Assembly: GCA_007449985.2 (NCBI GenBank)
Contig: VIIQ02000088.1
Span: 62,001 to 126,000 of the forward strand
Source of the DNA: Desmodesmus armatus
Lineage: Eukaryota > Chlorophyta > Chlorophyceae > Sphaeropleales > Scenedesmaceae
DNA: 64,000 bases
Reading direction: 5' to 3'
The translations under genes were made by a program, and so were the position numbers. The notes beneath the pieces are model-generated. The model had not been told where the DNA came from. It worked only from the letters and a program-made list of their open reading frames with translations, and made no database searches. This document shows positions 1 through 9,991 of the stretch, piece by piece (the stretch's first letter is position 1; the number at the start of each line of letters is the position of its first letter).

Positions 1-536
1 AAGCTGCGCTGTCATTGTCACAGTGACTACAGAAAGACACTACACTGGAGGCTTACCAAACAGCTGCTGCAGGAGGCCTCCACTACCAGCTGCAGCCCAG
101 CTTGGCTGCCGCCACCAGCTGCCCCTGCTGCTGCTGCTGCTGCTGCTGCTGGTGGCCGCAATGCCGGTGCCGGTCCCAAGCTGCCAATCTGCAGGGCCAC
201 CTTGTTGAGTGTGAGCTGGTGAGCGTTCTGGCTGTAGGAGCGGATGCGCTGCTGCTTGTTGAGAGTAACCCTGTAGCATGAGGTAGAAGCAGGAGGGCAG
301 CGGAGGCTTGACAGTGGTTGTTTTTGAATATGTGAAGCACTTGGAAGTGCCGCACTGCAGCGCCACATCATGTGCAGTGCGGTGCAGTGCAGTGCGCCAC
401 GGCCAGCACATTTCGCAAGCACCCTGGCGTTGCAGTCAGGAAGAAGGCACTCAGTTTTGCACGGTGCAATGTATGCAGTCTGCTTGCCATAGTTGCCCAC
501 AACTCAAGAGTCCCAGTACTCAATTGTCCCCGCCAC

Positions 537-1007
537 CTACTTGCAGTACTGTGGGCAAGTGCAACCCAAGGCCTTGCCCCGGCCCCCACAGCGGGTGCAG
601 CTGCTGGAGCGCAGATAGCCAAAGGCTGTGGCCAGGGCTCGGTCGTCAACCTTGCCTTGAAAGTACACCTTCTGGCGCCTCTTGAGAATCTTGGCTGCAT
701 CTACTGCTGCTGCCATCTCCACAACTGCCTCAATGGGGTCACGCCAGCCAGGCCGGCCTTGGGCTTTGCTGGGCCTGATGTTCACCTGGAAGCACGCTGT
801 CACTGCGCCAAACTGGCTGCAGAAGGTTTTCACGCCTTCCAAGGTAGAGGAGACGGGATTATTGGGGTCATGGCTGATGCAGCTGAACCGCAACTCGCGC
901 TGCCCCTGCGCTGCAAGGCTGTTCTGCTGCTGCTCTTCTTCATGGTATGCTTGGAAGTGCTTGAAATTTGCTCTGCGCTGCCTGCGCCTCCTGCGCCCTT
1001 TGCCCAT
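537..1007 (-). CDS. Possible RRM-like RNA-binding protein exon
   Basis: Open frame of 156 codons. It starts with a basic run (KGRRRRRQRR, residues 3-12), then a Glu/Gln stretch. Residues about 37-135 resemble an RNA-recognition-motif fold: a first strand (ELRFSCISH), a helix (SSTLEGVKTFCSQFG), a strand (AVTACFQV), then EAVVEMAAAVDAAKIL as third strand and second helix. A Cys cluster near the end (CTRCGGRGKALGCTCPQYC) could bind metal. The frame stops at 537, but AAGTAGGTG at the stop also reads as a splice donor, so the gene may continue to lower coordinates. The RRM reading rests on pattern only; no close family was recognised. Confidence 0.4.
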   Translation of the reverse strand: MGKGRRRRRQRRANFKHFQAYHEEEQQQNSLAAQGQRELRFSCISHDPNNPVSSTLEGVKTFCSQFGAVTACFQVNIRPSKAQGRPGWRDPIEAVVEMAAAVDAAKILKRRQKVYFQGKVDDRALATAFGYLRSSSCTRCGGRGKALGCTCPQYCK

Positions 1008-2603
1008 GCTGCTGTGCTGTCAGCAGGACCGTTGTTGTGCTGGGTGTGCTGAGGCCCTCGTGGAGGACTGGCCGGCTGAAGGTTACAGCTCTGAAACGTG
1101 CAAAGTCATGAACACATGCCAACACTGAAAGCTTCAGCCCTGAGCCTATCCGCGTGCAGTCTATCCGTGACGAGGGGATATGACGCCGGGTTGGCGCATT
1201 GGATGCGGGAGACTACAAGGTAGAATGAGCAGCAGGGACTTTGCAAAAAATCGCAAATGCGAGACGATGTGGTCAAGTCAACGACTTCGTCAACCGCCTG
1301 CGCTGTCGGTTGTCGCCCAACAAGCACCCCCAGGCTTACCATCAGGCAGATGCCTTTCCCTCATTCATCTTTTCCTGACACCGCATTGACGACTTAGCCA
1401 CGGGACACAAATGGGTAAGCCAACCTACTGAGTGCAAGGATACAGCTCTGCTCTTGACAGCAGATCCATGTATGCTTTGACCCAGACAAACTGCTGACGT
1501 GCAACGGCCTTCTAAAAAGTCGTATTGCCACCTTGAACATGCTGTGTAATGCACTATGTCTCCCATGACACCAATACGACACACTGGACGGGGCAATGAC
1601 AAGGAACTGTTCCAGACAGGCTTCCTTGGGACCTCAGAAGCACCCTCGCTTCCAGTACACAACCCATTGCACTAATCAAACAACAACCATAAACACCTCG
1701 AAGCACATATCTGGCAGCAAGACACATGGTGTCCACTCAAGAGGGACTGGGAGTAACCACTGCGACAGCTCCCGTCCAACACATCCATACAATGCCCAAT
1801 GCAACGGTGACAGGACACTGGCCCTGGCAACCATGCAACCTCGGAAGGCAAGACATGCAGCGTCTGAAGCTGGTGATTACCCAGGTGCTGTGTTGGGTGA
1901 TGAGTGTGATCTGCAACACCAAAGGCCACTGCTGCTGCTTGGCAACCACATGACTACTGCTGCATGCAGTGGCAGCAGCAGCCCCAGCGATATGACACAC
2001 ATATTTACTAAGTACCACGCATGGCTCCTACTGCCGCCCCTGCTGCTGGAACTGCCTCCTGAGCAACTTCGCTGACGGCTGCTGGCAGCAGTGCTGCTGC
2101 TGCTGTTGACTGCATGGCGGGCTGCTGCTGCTGCTGCTGCCACAGTCGGGAGGGTAGGTAGTCAGTGGCTGCCGGTGCTGCTGAGGGGGGGGGGGGGGGG
2201 TAGGCAGGGTCTGTGCCGACGAGGCAGCACAGCCAGTGCTGCTGCCACTGCTGCTGCTTGGGCGGTTGCTGTTGCTGCTTGTCAGCGCCCAGGGCCTGAA
2301 GGCCGCACCAACATGGCAGCTGCCGGCTGGCGTGACCCGAAAAATCGCCGATCCTCCCCAGCTGCAGGTGAGGGGGTGCTGCTGTGGTGCATCAGTGGCC
2401 ATAGATATGAAGGCGTGGAACCTCCTGCTGCTGTCCATGTCGCGCTGCTCCCGCCTCTGGTAAAAGTGAAGGGCTGGCACTGCTGGGGTTGCTGCTGATG
2501 GCGCTGTCAAGGCTGCTGCTGATGGCTTTGTCATGGCTGCTGCGGCTGTGTTGGAGCCGCGCACTGCCATCGACAACATGCAATGTATGAGCAGTGGCAC
2601 TGT
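1008..2603. other. No gene recognised; CTG/CAG-rich stretch
   Basis: No convincing exon chain was found. From about 1950 to 2640 the sequence is dense in CTG/CAG triplets with a G run near 2187-2200, so every frame shows poly-Ser/Gln/Ala open frames without conserved blocks. A short minus-strand stretch near 2380-2460 (RREQRDMDSSRRFHAF) follows an acceptor-like TTTTACCAG and could be an exon of something, but it could not be linked to a gene. Confidence 0.5.
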
Positions 2604-3695
2604 TTACTGGGCACTGCCGCTGCTGCTGCTGCTGCTGGGGCGTTGTGGCCAGAGTGGCTTTGTCTCCAGCTGACGCGGCTCCCTGCCCATGATGATGTTC
2701 ATGAAGCGGGGGGCGGGGATCCAGCCACCCGCGGCACTGTAGAAGCCCAACGTGGTGGCCTGCAAGAGCAAACAGGGGGCGAGGGGTGGTTGTGATGTTT
2801 TTCAGGACAGTGCAACATGACTGAAAACCAAAGGAACCCATTTTGGTGGCCGCAGGCACGAGAGGGGTGAGGAACATGCAAACGGATGACTACTGGTGGC
2901 TCCCAACTGATGACCGCTGTTAACAAGTGAGGCCAAATTTGGACGCCCCGTGCACTGTGAAAGTCTAGGGTAGTGGCCTGCAGGGGCATGCAAAGGTAGG
3001 TGTGCGTGTGTGGGGCCCCTCCCGGAAAGGGGGGGGGGGGCTTGGCCAGGAATGTAGGTTACCCTTATGCGCTTGCATGCACCATTCTGTGCACAGCAAA
3101 TGCAGCACATTGAACGACTGGAGGAAGCAGGGCATATCCGAACATGACATGTTCATGCCACAGTTGCCAAGGTGCATGCACATGGATGGCACACATATGC
3201 CAGTGCCATGCCCAGCAGGGTGCGCTGATCAATCAAGCAATTCCATCAGCAGTCAACACGAATAATTTCGACTGTCGACGGTCAAATTGTGCATGGGCAA
3301 GCAGTAACAGTGCTGCTGCAACCCTACCACTCATGCTCTGCTGCATTTCTCACCACAGTGACCATGCGGAAGGAGAACATCTTGTGATACAACGCCTTAT
3401 TGCCCATCGCGAAACCTGCTGCTCCAGCAACAACGGACCCGACGATCACCATCATGCCTGCCTGCAAACCTATGTCTGCATAGGACCGCTGTACTTGCTG
3501 CTGTGCCGCTGCTCCTCCTCCTGCTGCCTGTCTTGACAGGGCGTCTGACCTGGTGTCCATTTGATCTATGAGCTCGGCCTGTCTTCTAAGCTCGGCCAGT
3601 CGCTGTGCATCAACCATGTCGAGCGGAGTGCTGTTGCTGATCTGCACAGACGATCTGCTGTGTGTGTCGGTACTCCGCAAGTAGCAGGCGTTCAT
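2604..3695 (-). CDS. Small two-exon membrane protein, function unknown
   Basis: Exon 1 is 3695-3354 (114 codons, start ATG at 3695) and ends at a GTGAGA donor. Exon 2 is 2759-2604, follows a TTGCAG acceptor, is in the same phase (0) and ends with TAA, giving about 165 residues. Residues about 75-97 (GMMVIVGSVVAGAAGFAMG) form a clear membrane segment. The join MVTV|ATTLGFYSAAGGW extends a second weakly hydrophobic stretch. The first 70 residues look helical and charged (RLAELRRQAELIDQMD); the tail is a Ser run after PLWPQRP. The frame continuity and the conserved-looking GWIPAPRFMNIIMG block support a real gene. The family was not recognised. Confidence 0.55.
2941..2977 (-). repeat. Decayed copy of exon 2 start of the small membrane protein gene
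   Basis: After a CCTGCAG acceptor the sequence translates as ATTLDFHSARG, against ATTLGFYSAAG at the start of the true exon 2 (2759 downward). It lies about 218 bp upstream of that exon, inside the intron, with the same splice phase. Similarity stops after about 12 codons. This is a partial tandem exon duplication. Confidence 0.55.
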
Positions 3696-4051
3696 GCGCA
3701 GACGAGTAGTATTTTGGAAGTGAGTTCAGGGCGATAGCCATGCAACGTGATCCACAACAGCTTGACCTGGTTGTACAACATTGACCTGGTTTGACTTGGG
3801 CCAGAGCACATTTTGCAGCTGGGCACTGCGAGGAGCACTTACCTCAGGACTGACTTGGCAGCATTATTAAATCATGTCAGCAGTTGCATTTCTGTATGAA
3901 TTCCCCAACAGGCTGCTTGGTCACAGTCTACATACCGCAGTATCAACCCGCCAGGCTGATAGTGCCACAATACGCCAGATCAGGCTCCTCATCCGTGTGC
4001 CTTCTGCACATCAGTAAGTGTGACTCCCATGGGCCCAGCTTTCATTGCCAA
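3696..4051. other. No gene seen
   Basis: Between the 5' end of the small membrane protein gene and the palindrome pair no exon-like frame, RNA or repeat was recognised. It probably holds the promoter of the minus-strand gene ending at 3695. Confidence 0.5.
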
Positions 4052-4087
4052 ACAATAAGTCACTCAGTATACTGAGTGACTTATTGT
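4052..4087. repeat. 36-bp perfect palindrome
   Basis: Bases 4052-4069 are exactly the reverse complement of 4070-4087 (core CTCAGTATACTGAG), with no spacer. It shares four bases with the next palindrome. As single strand it would form a hairpin with no loop. Confidence 0.9.
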
Positions 4088-4131
4088 GCCTACGGCAGCA
4101 GCAGTACGTACTGCTGCTGCCGTAGGCACAA
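4084..4131. repeat. 48-bp perfect palindrome abutting the previous one
   Basis: Bases 4084-4107 are exactly the reverse complement of 4108-4131, centred on GTAC, and contain three CAG triplets opposite three CTG triplets. Its outer arm includes GCCTACGG, a word also frequent in the termini of the transposon at 42238-56105. Any functional link to that element is a guess. Confidence 0.9.
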
Positions 4132-4299
4132 CACTCCACTGCATCTTCACAACCACCTACCACTCAAACACACACTCAACAAACTGAGCTGCAGACTGTA
4201 CTACAGTCAGTATGCAGAAAGGAAAAAGCTACGTACTACGCTGGGCATAAAGGGAGGGGCAGCTTGCAGCGGCAGGCTGTACTACAGTCCTGAAGGCGT

Positions 4300-4410
4300 C
4301 AGAGGGGGGCTTCTTGCCAGGTGTGCCTGGAGGACATGGGTGTTCAGGGGGTGTGGGCCCTGTCTTGGCCACCACCACTACCCGCAGGCCAGGTGGCCAC
4401 ACACCCGCCC
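4300..4410 (-). repeat. Degenerate copy of the RsmG C-terminal exon
   Basis: On the minus strand this reads RVVVVAKTGPTPPEHPCPPG followed by TPGKKPP, closely matching the RsmG C-terminus at 4550-4650 (VVVAKTGPTPKEYPRPPGTP then SKKPL). The copy lies about 250 bp downstream of the RsmG stop and runs on into unrelated sequence without the PL-stop ending. It could be a relic or an alternative last exon. Confidence 0.75.
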
Positions 4411-4546
4411 AGGATGCACTTGAACCATCAAGACACCCAATACTGCAACACACCCACAAACACTGCATGCCAGCTGCAACATACACCCACACACAATCCA
4501 GCGCTCTCGCAACAGTCACAGCAGCAATACGGGAGGCGGCACAGCC

Positions 4547-4736
4547 TCACAGGGGCTTCTTGCTAGGTGTGCCTGGGGGTCGTGGGTACTCCTTGGGAGT
4601 GGGCCCTGTCTTGGCCACCACCACTGCAGTGCGCTGACCCTCGGGCGCCCAGGACTGAACACGGGCACAGCTATCAGCCTGCCCTGCAGCTTGGACAGGG
4701 CCTTGCTGGCAGCAGACACCTCCTCCTGTGCGAATT

Positions 4737-4774
<38 letters not shown>

Positions 4775-6387
4775 GAATGGGTGGCTGCAGCTTGAACCCC
4801 ATTGCACCTAGCGCCTGACACACCCCAAAGCCAGCCTATGATAGTACCATGCAGTGTGCTGACTGCGACACTGTCATGCATTGAATGTGGGTCATTCATC
4901 CTGCACGATGAATATTCAGAACTTGTCTGTTCCCACTGCCCACCCCTACAAAGCAAATTCAACCCAAAGCACCCCCTCAGCTCTCCCTGGCCTCAAGACT
5001 CGCCCCTTGCCAGCCACCCACCCCCGGCCTGGACCCCCCCCCCTCTCTACACACCCTCCCCTCAAGGCAAGGAGCCGCTTGCGCCCCCAGGCAGCCAGCC
5101 CACTATGCTCTCCCTGACCTTTCCCTGTTGATTCCCTGGGCAGCCACATACACCACAAGGGCAATGCGCACACCATGCACACCATGCACATGTGAGTAGC
5201 CCCTGCCAGGTGGGGTTGGGGCGCCCCCCAGCAAGCTTCCCAACCCAGGCGCCCACCCAACCGTAGCACACACAACACTAGCTGTTCCAAACAGGCTCAC
5301 GTAACGGCTAGCGCCCCCTGACCACCCACCCCAAGAGCACAACGTGCATCTAGCCCCCTCCCGCCCCCTCCCCAAGGACCTACCCAACCACAGCACACAC
5401 ACAACCCTACAGGTGGCACCCCTAGTAGCTGTCCCCAACTCCCTCACCTCAGGCCCTGAGGCTAATGCTTGGCCCCCTTGACTGCCCACCCCAAAAGCAA
5501 AACGTGCATCCACCCCCTTCCCTCCCCAAGACCAACCTAACCACAGCACACACACAACCCAACAGGTGCAACACCTAGTGGTTGTTGCCAGCGCCCTCAA
5601 CAGCTCGGCCGCCCACCCCAAATGTACAACGTGCATCCCCCCCCTCCTCCCCAAGACCCAGGTGTGTTGCTCACCTCAGGGTTAGCCCCCTTGGCTGCCA
5701 CCCACACACACCCTGGTCTCACAAAGGGCAGGTAACAACCCAACATGCATCATCCCCCCCCCCCCCCCAGCCACCCATATGGGTGGCCATCCAGACCTCA
5801 CACACAACCTCACAGGTGCAACACCAAGTAGCGCTTGACAAAAGAGCTCACCTCAGGGTTAGCCCCCTTAGCTGCCACCCACACACCACCTGGTCTCACA
5901 AAGGGCAGGCAGAACTCAGCCAGCAGCCGCATGTCAGCAACGGCACGAGCAACAGCAACGTCATGACCCTGAAGCAGCATCAGCATCAGCATCAGCAGCA
6001 GCAGCAGCGAAGGAAGCAGGATGAGTAAGGGCGACAGCTACAATGCCACCAAATTTGGCTGCACGATCAACGGTGAGGTGTATGCTGCCAAGCATTGTTT
6101 GACGGGCTGTCTCGTTGTAGGACCATCCCTTTCTAAGTTGGTGCAGGGGGCATTTGCAGGCCCGCTTCATCCTACCAACCCAGCCCTGCACTAGCACTGC
6201 CAATTGCTGTCTCAGTACACTGCTGGGCAACGGTAGCCAGTTCCTACAAGGGTAGTGCCAGGGACAAAATCAGTTCATGCTGCAAACCAACTGGGTGCTG
6301 GGGCTGGTTATGTCACTCACGTCTCTGAGGTCAGTCTGCCGTGCAGCATCCTCCGCCCGTGACCACACCACCTCAACATTTGACAAC

Positions 6388-6418
<31 letters not shown>

Positions 6419-9064
6419 ACCAATCAGCACTAGCTCTGCAGGTGAACGATCTCAAATCTAGTTGGCTTGTTGGTCCTCCCCGGTCTCCCCCCCCCCCTCC
6501 CCTGCAAGGTTGTCCAACCAGGCATGCACCCTGTAGTTCCATTGCATCTGCTCAAACACTACTATCCTGCCAAGCCTCCAAGGCTGTACTCCAGTAACGA
6601 CTTCAATACCCTAGTACTCAAAACGCGATCCCACTGAGATGCGCTGGACCAAGCACCCAAGTATACTTCAGCTACAAAAGCTATCCTATAAGAACTGAAC
6701 TCCAGATGCAATATCAATGGCACCACACGCCACTCGTGCTGTGTGAGGCTTACCCAGCATTGCTGCAGTTTGTGTCAAGAAGTCGCAGCGCTTCCTCAGG
6801 GAGTCAAGCAGCGTCACCTGACAGGAAGCAGCAGCGACAGCGGCGGCAGCAGCAGCAGCAGCAGCACAAGTCAAGAGAGACTCTGTCACAAAGAGAGTGA
6901 GGCGACGCTTAATCAAGAGACTGTGCTGCCACCATCATGTGTTGCTTCGACTTAACGCCCACCCCTACATCACACTTACACCCTTGTCACCCCTGCTCCC
7001 TTCCTGCTGCCATACCAGCCATACCATGCAGCAGCTTTCCCTTACTGTCATTAATTGACTTGTCAAATTCGTGATGTGCACAGCCTCTCCCACACATGGT
7101 GTCACACAATCTGTAGGTGTCATCGCCAGCTGCACTGCTGCAATCACCAAGCAGCAAGCTGGTGAGGCACCTGCATGCATTGGAAGGCAACGTCCTGCCC
7201 CCTGCACCACCCCTCTTTGCAACCCTCCCTCTCCCCTCCCCCCTCCCGCCCTTGCCCCTGCTCCCCCCTCCCCCCTCCCGCCCTCCCCCTCCCGCCCTCC
7301 CCCCTGCCCCCCTGCCCCCCCTGCCCCCCCCCCCCCACACACACACACACACCCACCCACCCCCCCTTGCCCCCTTGCCCCTGCCCCGTGCCCCCCCCCC
7401 TCACACACACACACCTTTCTCCCCAGCCCAAACACACCACACACAAACACACTCACCTGCCAGTCTGGTCGCACCACTGCCAACACCATGCCAGGCAGCC
7501 CAGCACCAGTGCCAACGTCAATCAACGACAGCCTGGCACCACTGCTGCCGCTGCTGCTGCTGCTGCTGGGTGCGTGCTGTTCAATGACTGGCAGCAGTGC
7601 CAGGCTGTCCTCTATGTGTCGCTGCCAGGCCTCATCAGGGTCACGGATAGCTGTGGGACAGGAAGTGACAATGACACAACACCGTGATGTGACAGGGAAG
7701 GGGGGGGGGGTGCTGGTGGCTGACATGTGAGAGGGGGGGGGGCGTACAAAGGAAATTGATGTGTATATGGCAATGACACAACACAACACAAAAGAAGGGG
7801 GGGGGGGTAGCGATGTCTCACAACAGCGCGGTTGGGGTACGGGATGGTGGTGTTGGTGGTGGGGAGGGGGGGGGGCAGTGCACCTGAGGAGTGTCATTGC
7901 CAGGCCTCATCAGGGTCACGGATAGCTGCGACAATAGCAGTGTCACACACGACACATGGGTGACAGGTTGCTATGGGTGGCAGGGGTAGTGATTGGGGCA
8001 TTTTGGGGGAAAAAGGGGGGGGGGGCTTGGCACAGACGGGCAGGCTTTGAGACACATGAGCATTGTCAAGTATGAAGCATCTGCTCCCAGGACAAACTCA
8101 GTTTACCAACTATTAGTAAATCACCTGAAGCCATGGTTGGCTGTTGTACCCTCTCCGCTTCCTCACCACGATGCCCCCCCCCTCTAGCCTCATACCCATG
8201 CACACCTGTAAGGTTCATTGGCTTGTTGACCTCCAGCAAGTGGTCAGCTGCAGGACAGATTGAGTTGCACTTGCATACTGTTTTCACTCGCTGTATGCAC
8301 ATCAATGGTGCTGTCCACCAACAGCCAGCAACATACTCCAGCCTGAACCCCCCCCCCTTTCAAGCCCCAGCCCCATACCCACCTGTGAGGTTCATGCTCT
8401 TGTTTACCTCCAGTAGGTGTTCCAGGTAGCGCCGCAGCTGGCCAACCTGGCCAATAGGCAGTTTGGGCACTTTATCACACCATGCAAACGTAACTGCCAC
8501 TTCCCCCAAGGGACACAAGGATCCCCTTCCCCCTTCGTCCTCCTGCCCTGGGTCCCCCAGCCCCAGACACCCATGCACACCTGTGAGGTTCATGCTCTTG
8601 TTGACCTCCAGCAGGTGGTCCAGGTAGCGCCGCAGCTGCTCAACCTGGCCTGCAGGAAGCTGCGCTGAAGGCGGAGGTGATGCCGGGGAGTCCTCACGCT
8701 GCTGCTGCTGCTGCTGCTGTTGGAGTTGGTCCGAGGTTGTTGGCTGCAGCTGCTGGGATGCTGCAGGCTGGTGTGGGGCTGAGGTCCCCGCCTGCATGTC
8801 CGCTACCGCTGCTTCTGCAGCTGCTGCAGCTGCTGGTGGCGCTGATGAGGATGCTGTTGGCTTATTGGCTGTGCGTGCTGCTGCTTTGGGACCTGTTGCT
8901 GCTGCTGCTGCTGCTGACCGCCTGCTGCCAGCTGTGCCCCCAGCTGTGCCGCCAGCTCGTCTGAACCTGCTACGGCCAGCAGTACTGACAGGCCGCTTGC
9001 TGCTAGTGCCGCTGCTGCTGCTACTGCTGCTGATGCTGTCGCCACTTTCCAGGTTGGCTTCATG

Positions 9065-9130
<66 letters not shown>

Positions 9131-9430
9131 AGTGTACCAGCTGTCATCGGCTGCATCTTCATCATCACCCTGCTGCTGCTGCTTGCAAGCTGGGAGTGCA
9201 GCAGCAACGACAGCAATCGTACCGCGTTTGACCGAAGGTGAAGGGCAGATACTTGAAGGTTCTAAGTGTGCTGCTGCCACAGCAATGTGCTGCTGACGGT
9301 GGCACTGCTGCTGCCGCTGCTGGCGTCGTGGCACTGCTGCAGTTGATGCATGTGAAAAACTGCATGCAACTAGATGTTGTGATTTGATGTTGCTGCGATT
9401 GAGATGTGCCAGCACCATGATGCAGATCAA
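4547..9430 (-). CDS. rsmG: 16S rRNA (guanine-N7) methyltransferase RsmG, probably organellar
   Basis: The bacterial family methylates a guanine N7 in the 530 loop of 16S rRNA using S-adenosylmethionine. Exons: 9430-8581, 7650-7457, 6817-6754, 6388-6321, 5968-5852, 4725-4547. The first five junctions keep frame. Residues 1 to about 260 are low complexity (a Ser run, Gln and Ala runs) and may include an organelle-targeting peptide. The core follows: LRRYLDHLLEVNKSMNLTAI, RHIEDSLALLP, SAM motif LIDVGTGAGLPGMVLAVVRP, VTLLDSLRKRCDFL, VEVVWSRAED, DVAVARAVADM, VWVAAKGANPE, and the C-terminal KTGPTPKEYPRPPGTPSKKP ending PL. The last exon is one base out of frame between RLIAVPV and SWAPEGQRT. Start is the first in-frame ATG and is uncertain. 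Confidence 0.88.
4640..4680 (-). other. One-base frame break in the last RsmG exon
   Basis: Exon 6 starts at 4725 in the frame EEVSAASKALSKLQGRLIAV, which fits the family and the phase of exon 5. The equally well conserved EGQRTAVVVAKTGPTPKEYP sits in another frame. The exon length (179 nt) leaves two extra bases over whole codons, so one base appears to be missing. Either the assembly lost a base or this allele is damaged near its C-terminus. Confidence 0.7.
5240..5800. repeat. Decayed tandem repeats in RsmG intron 5
   Basis: Two phrases recur in diverged form: one around ACAACGTGCAT preceded by CCCACCCCAA (near 5325, 5495 and 5620), and one around CACACACAACC plus CAGGTG followed by CAC (near 5265, 5400, 5555 and 5795). 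Spacing is roughly 140-240 bp. The repeats surround the true exon 5 and its partial copy, so they probably formed together with the exon duplication. Confidence 0.6.
5665..5730 (-). repeat. Partial duplicate of RsmG exon 5
   Basis: This stretch is nearly identical to 5850-5912 and encodes LPFVRPG, then VWVAAKGANPE and the same GTGAGC donor. The upstream half of the exon (DVAVARAVADM) is absent. It lies 185 bp downstream of the true exon inside intron 5. Confidence 0.8.
7893..7932 (-). repeat. Partial duplicate of RsmG exon 2 start
   Basis: The words GCCAGGCCTCATCAGGGTCA and CGGATAGCTG recur here as at the true exon 2 (7624-7653), encoding AIRDPDEAW. The copy lies about 270 bp upstream within intron 1 and continues into unrelated sequence. 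Confidence 0.75.
8199..8250 (-). repeat. Third, truncated copy of the RsmG NLT exon end
   Basis: Encodes DHLLEVNKPMNLTG with the same GTGTGC donor as the first copy. The LRRY part is missing. It sits in intron 1 after copies at 8581-8660 and 8390-8460. Confidence 0.75.
8390..8462 (-). repeat. Second copy of the RsmG NLT exon end
   Basis: Encodes GQLRRYLEHLLEVNKSMNLT followed by a GTGGGT donor, almost the same as the first copy (GQVEQLRRYLDHLLEVNKSM, 8666 downward). The sequence between the two copies is open in the same frame, so a protein carrying the motif twice could be read, or either copy could be chosen by splicing. Confidence 0.8.
9064..9131. repeat. CTG/CAG trinucleotide tract coding for poly-Ser in RsmG
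   Basis: About 22 CTG units without interruption on +, read as AGC (Ser) on the coding minus strand within RsmG exon 1. Similar shorter tracts occur at 4739-4774 and 8698-8718. Confidence 0.9.
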
Positions 9431-9991
9431 TGAAGGAGTTTCTGCTACAGCTTAAGTACAAGCCCAGCTGCTGCTTTTGCAATTCTGTAGTGTTTGTCGT
9501 GTTTAGCTGCTGATTCTGCTGAGATCATGACTGCTGCTGCTGAGGTAATCCTTCCTGTGCCTGCAAACGTTCGTGCCCTCCAGGTGTTTGCAAGGATCGA
9601 TCACCGTTGAGTTCAAACTTCGTCACGTCACCCCTCGTGACGGATTACTTTCAGCTCGCACAAAGCTGTGCTCTTGTATTGATGTAGACACTGTTGTTGG
9701 TTTTGGCACATCCCCTATCAGAAAGTCCACCGCGTCATCAGCAGTACCAACTTTTTCTGTGGCAGATACTGTCTGGACCACAACCCAACGGCTGAGTGGT
9801 CTGGACGCTTGTTCTTGCTCTCCCATCACTGTACTTATCGGTTGTACATTGTCCCCTTGCTTCTCACGAAAGGGCCAGCACCAAGGGGAGTGGCTGTGGC
9901 CAAAAGTGTCAGCGAGACGCAGACCAGACAAACCATTTTCAGCAGTCCGATAACACACTGCTGAGAGCATCAGCACCTCCCCTTCCAACAA
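9431..9991. promoter_or_regulatory. Divergent intergenic region
   Basis: It separates the starts of RsmG (-) and the F-box/LRR gene (+), so it should hold both promoters. No clear TATA box or other named motif was recognised, and the open frames here (for example 9573-9953) show no family signal. Confidence 0.4.

Noticed and set aside
2028..2600. 190-codon minus-strand Ser/Gln/Ala frame
   Set aside because: Composition follows CTG/CAG repeats. The real exon of the neighbouring gene ends at 2604 in a different frame.
7071..7730. 219-codon plus-strand Pro-rich frame
   Set aside because: Reading of C-rich intron sequence opposite RsmG; no conserved block.
6965..7897. 310-codon minus-strand frame across RsmG introns
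   Set aside because: Mostly Gly/Arg/His/Pro from GT- and G-rich repeats. The only real part is RsmG exon 2 (7650-7457).
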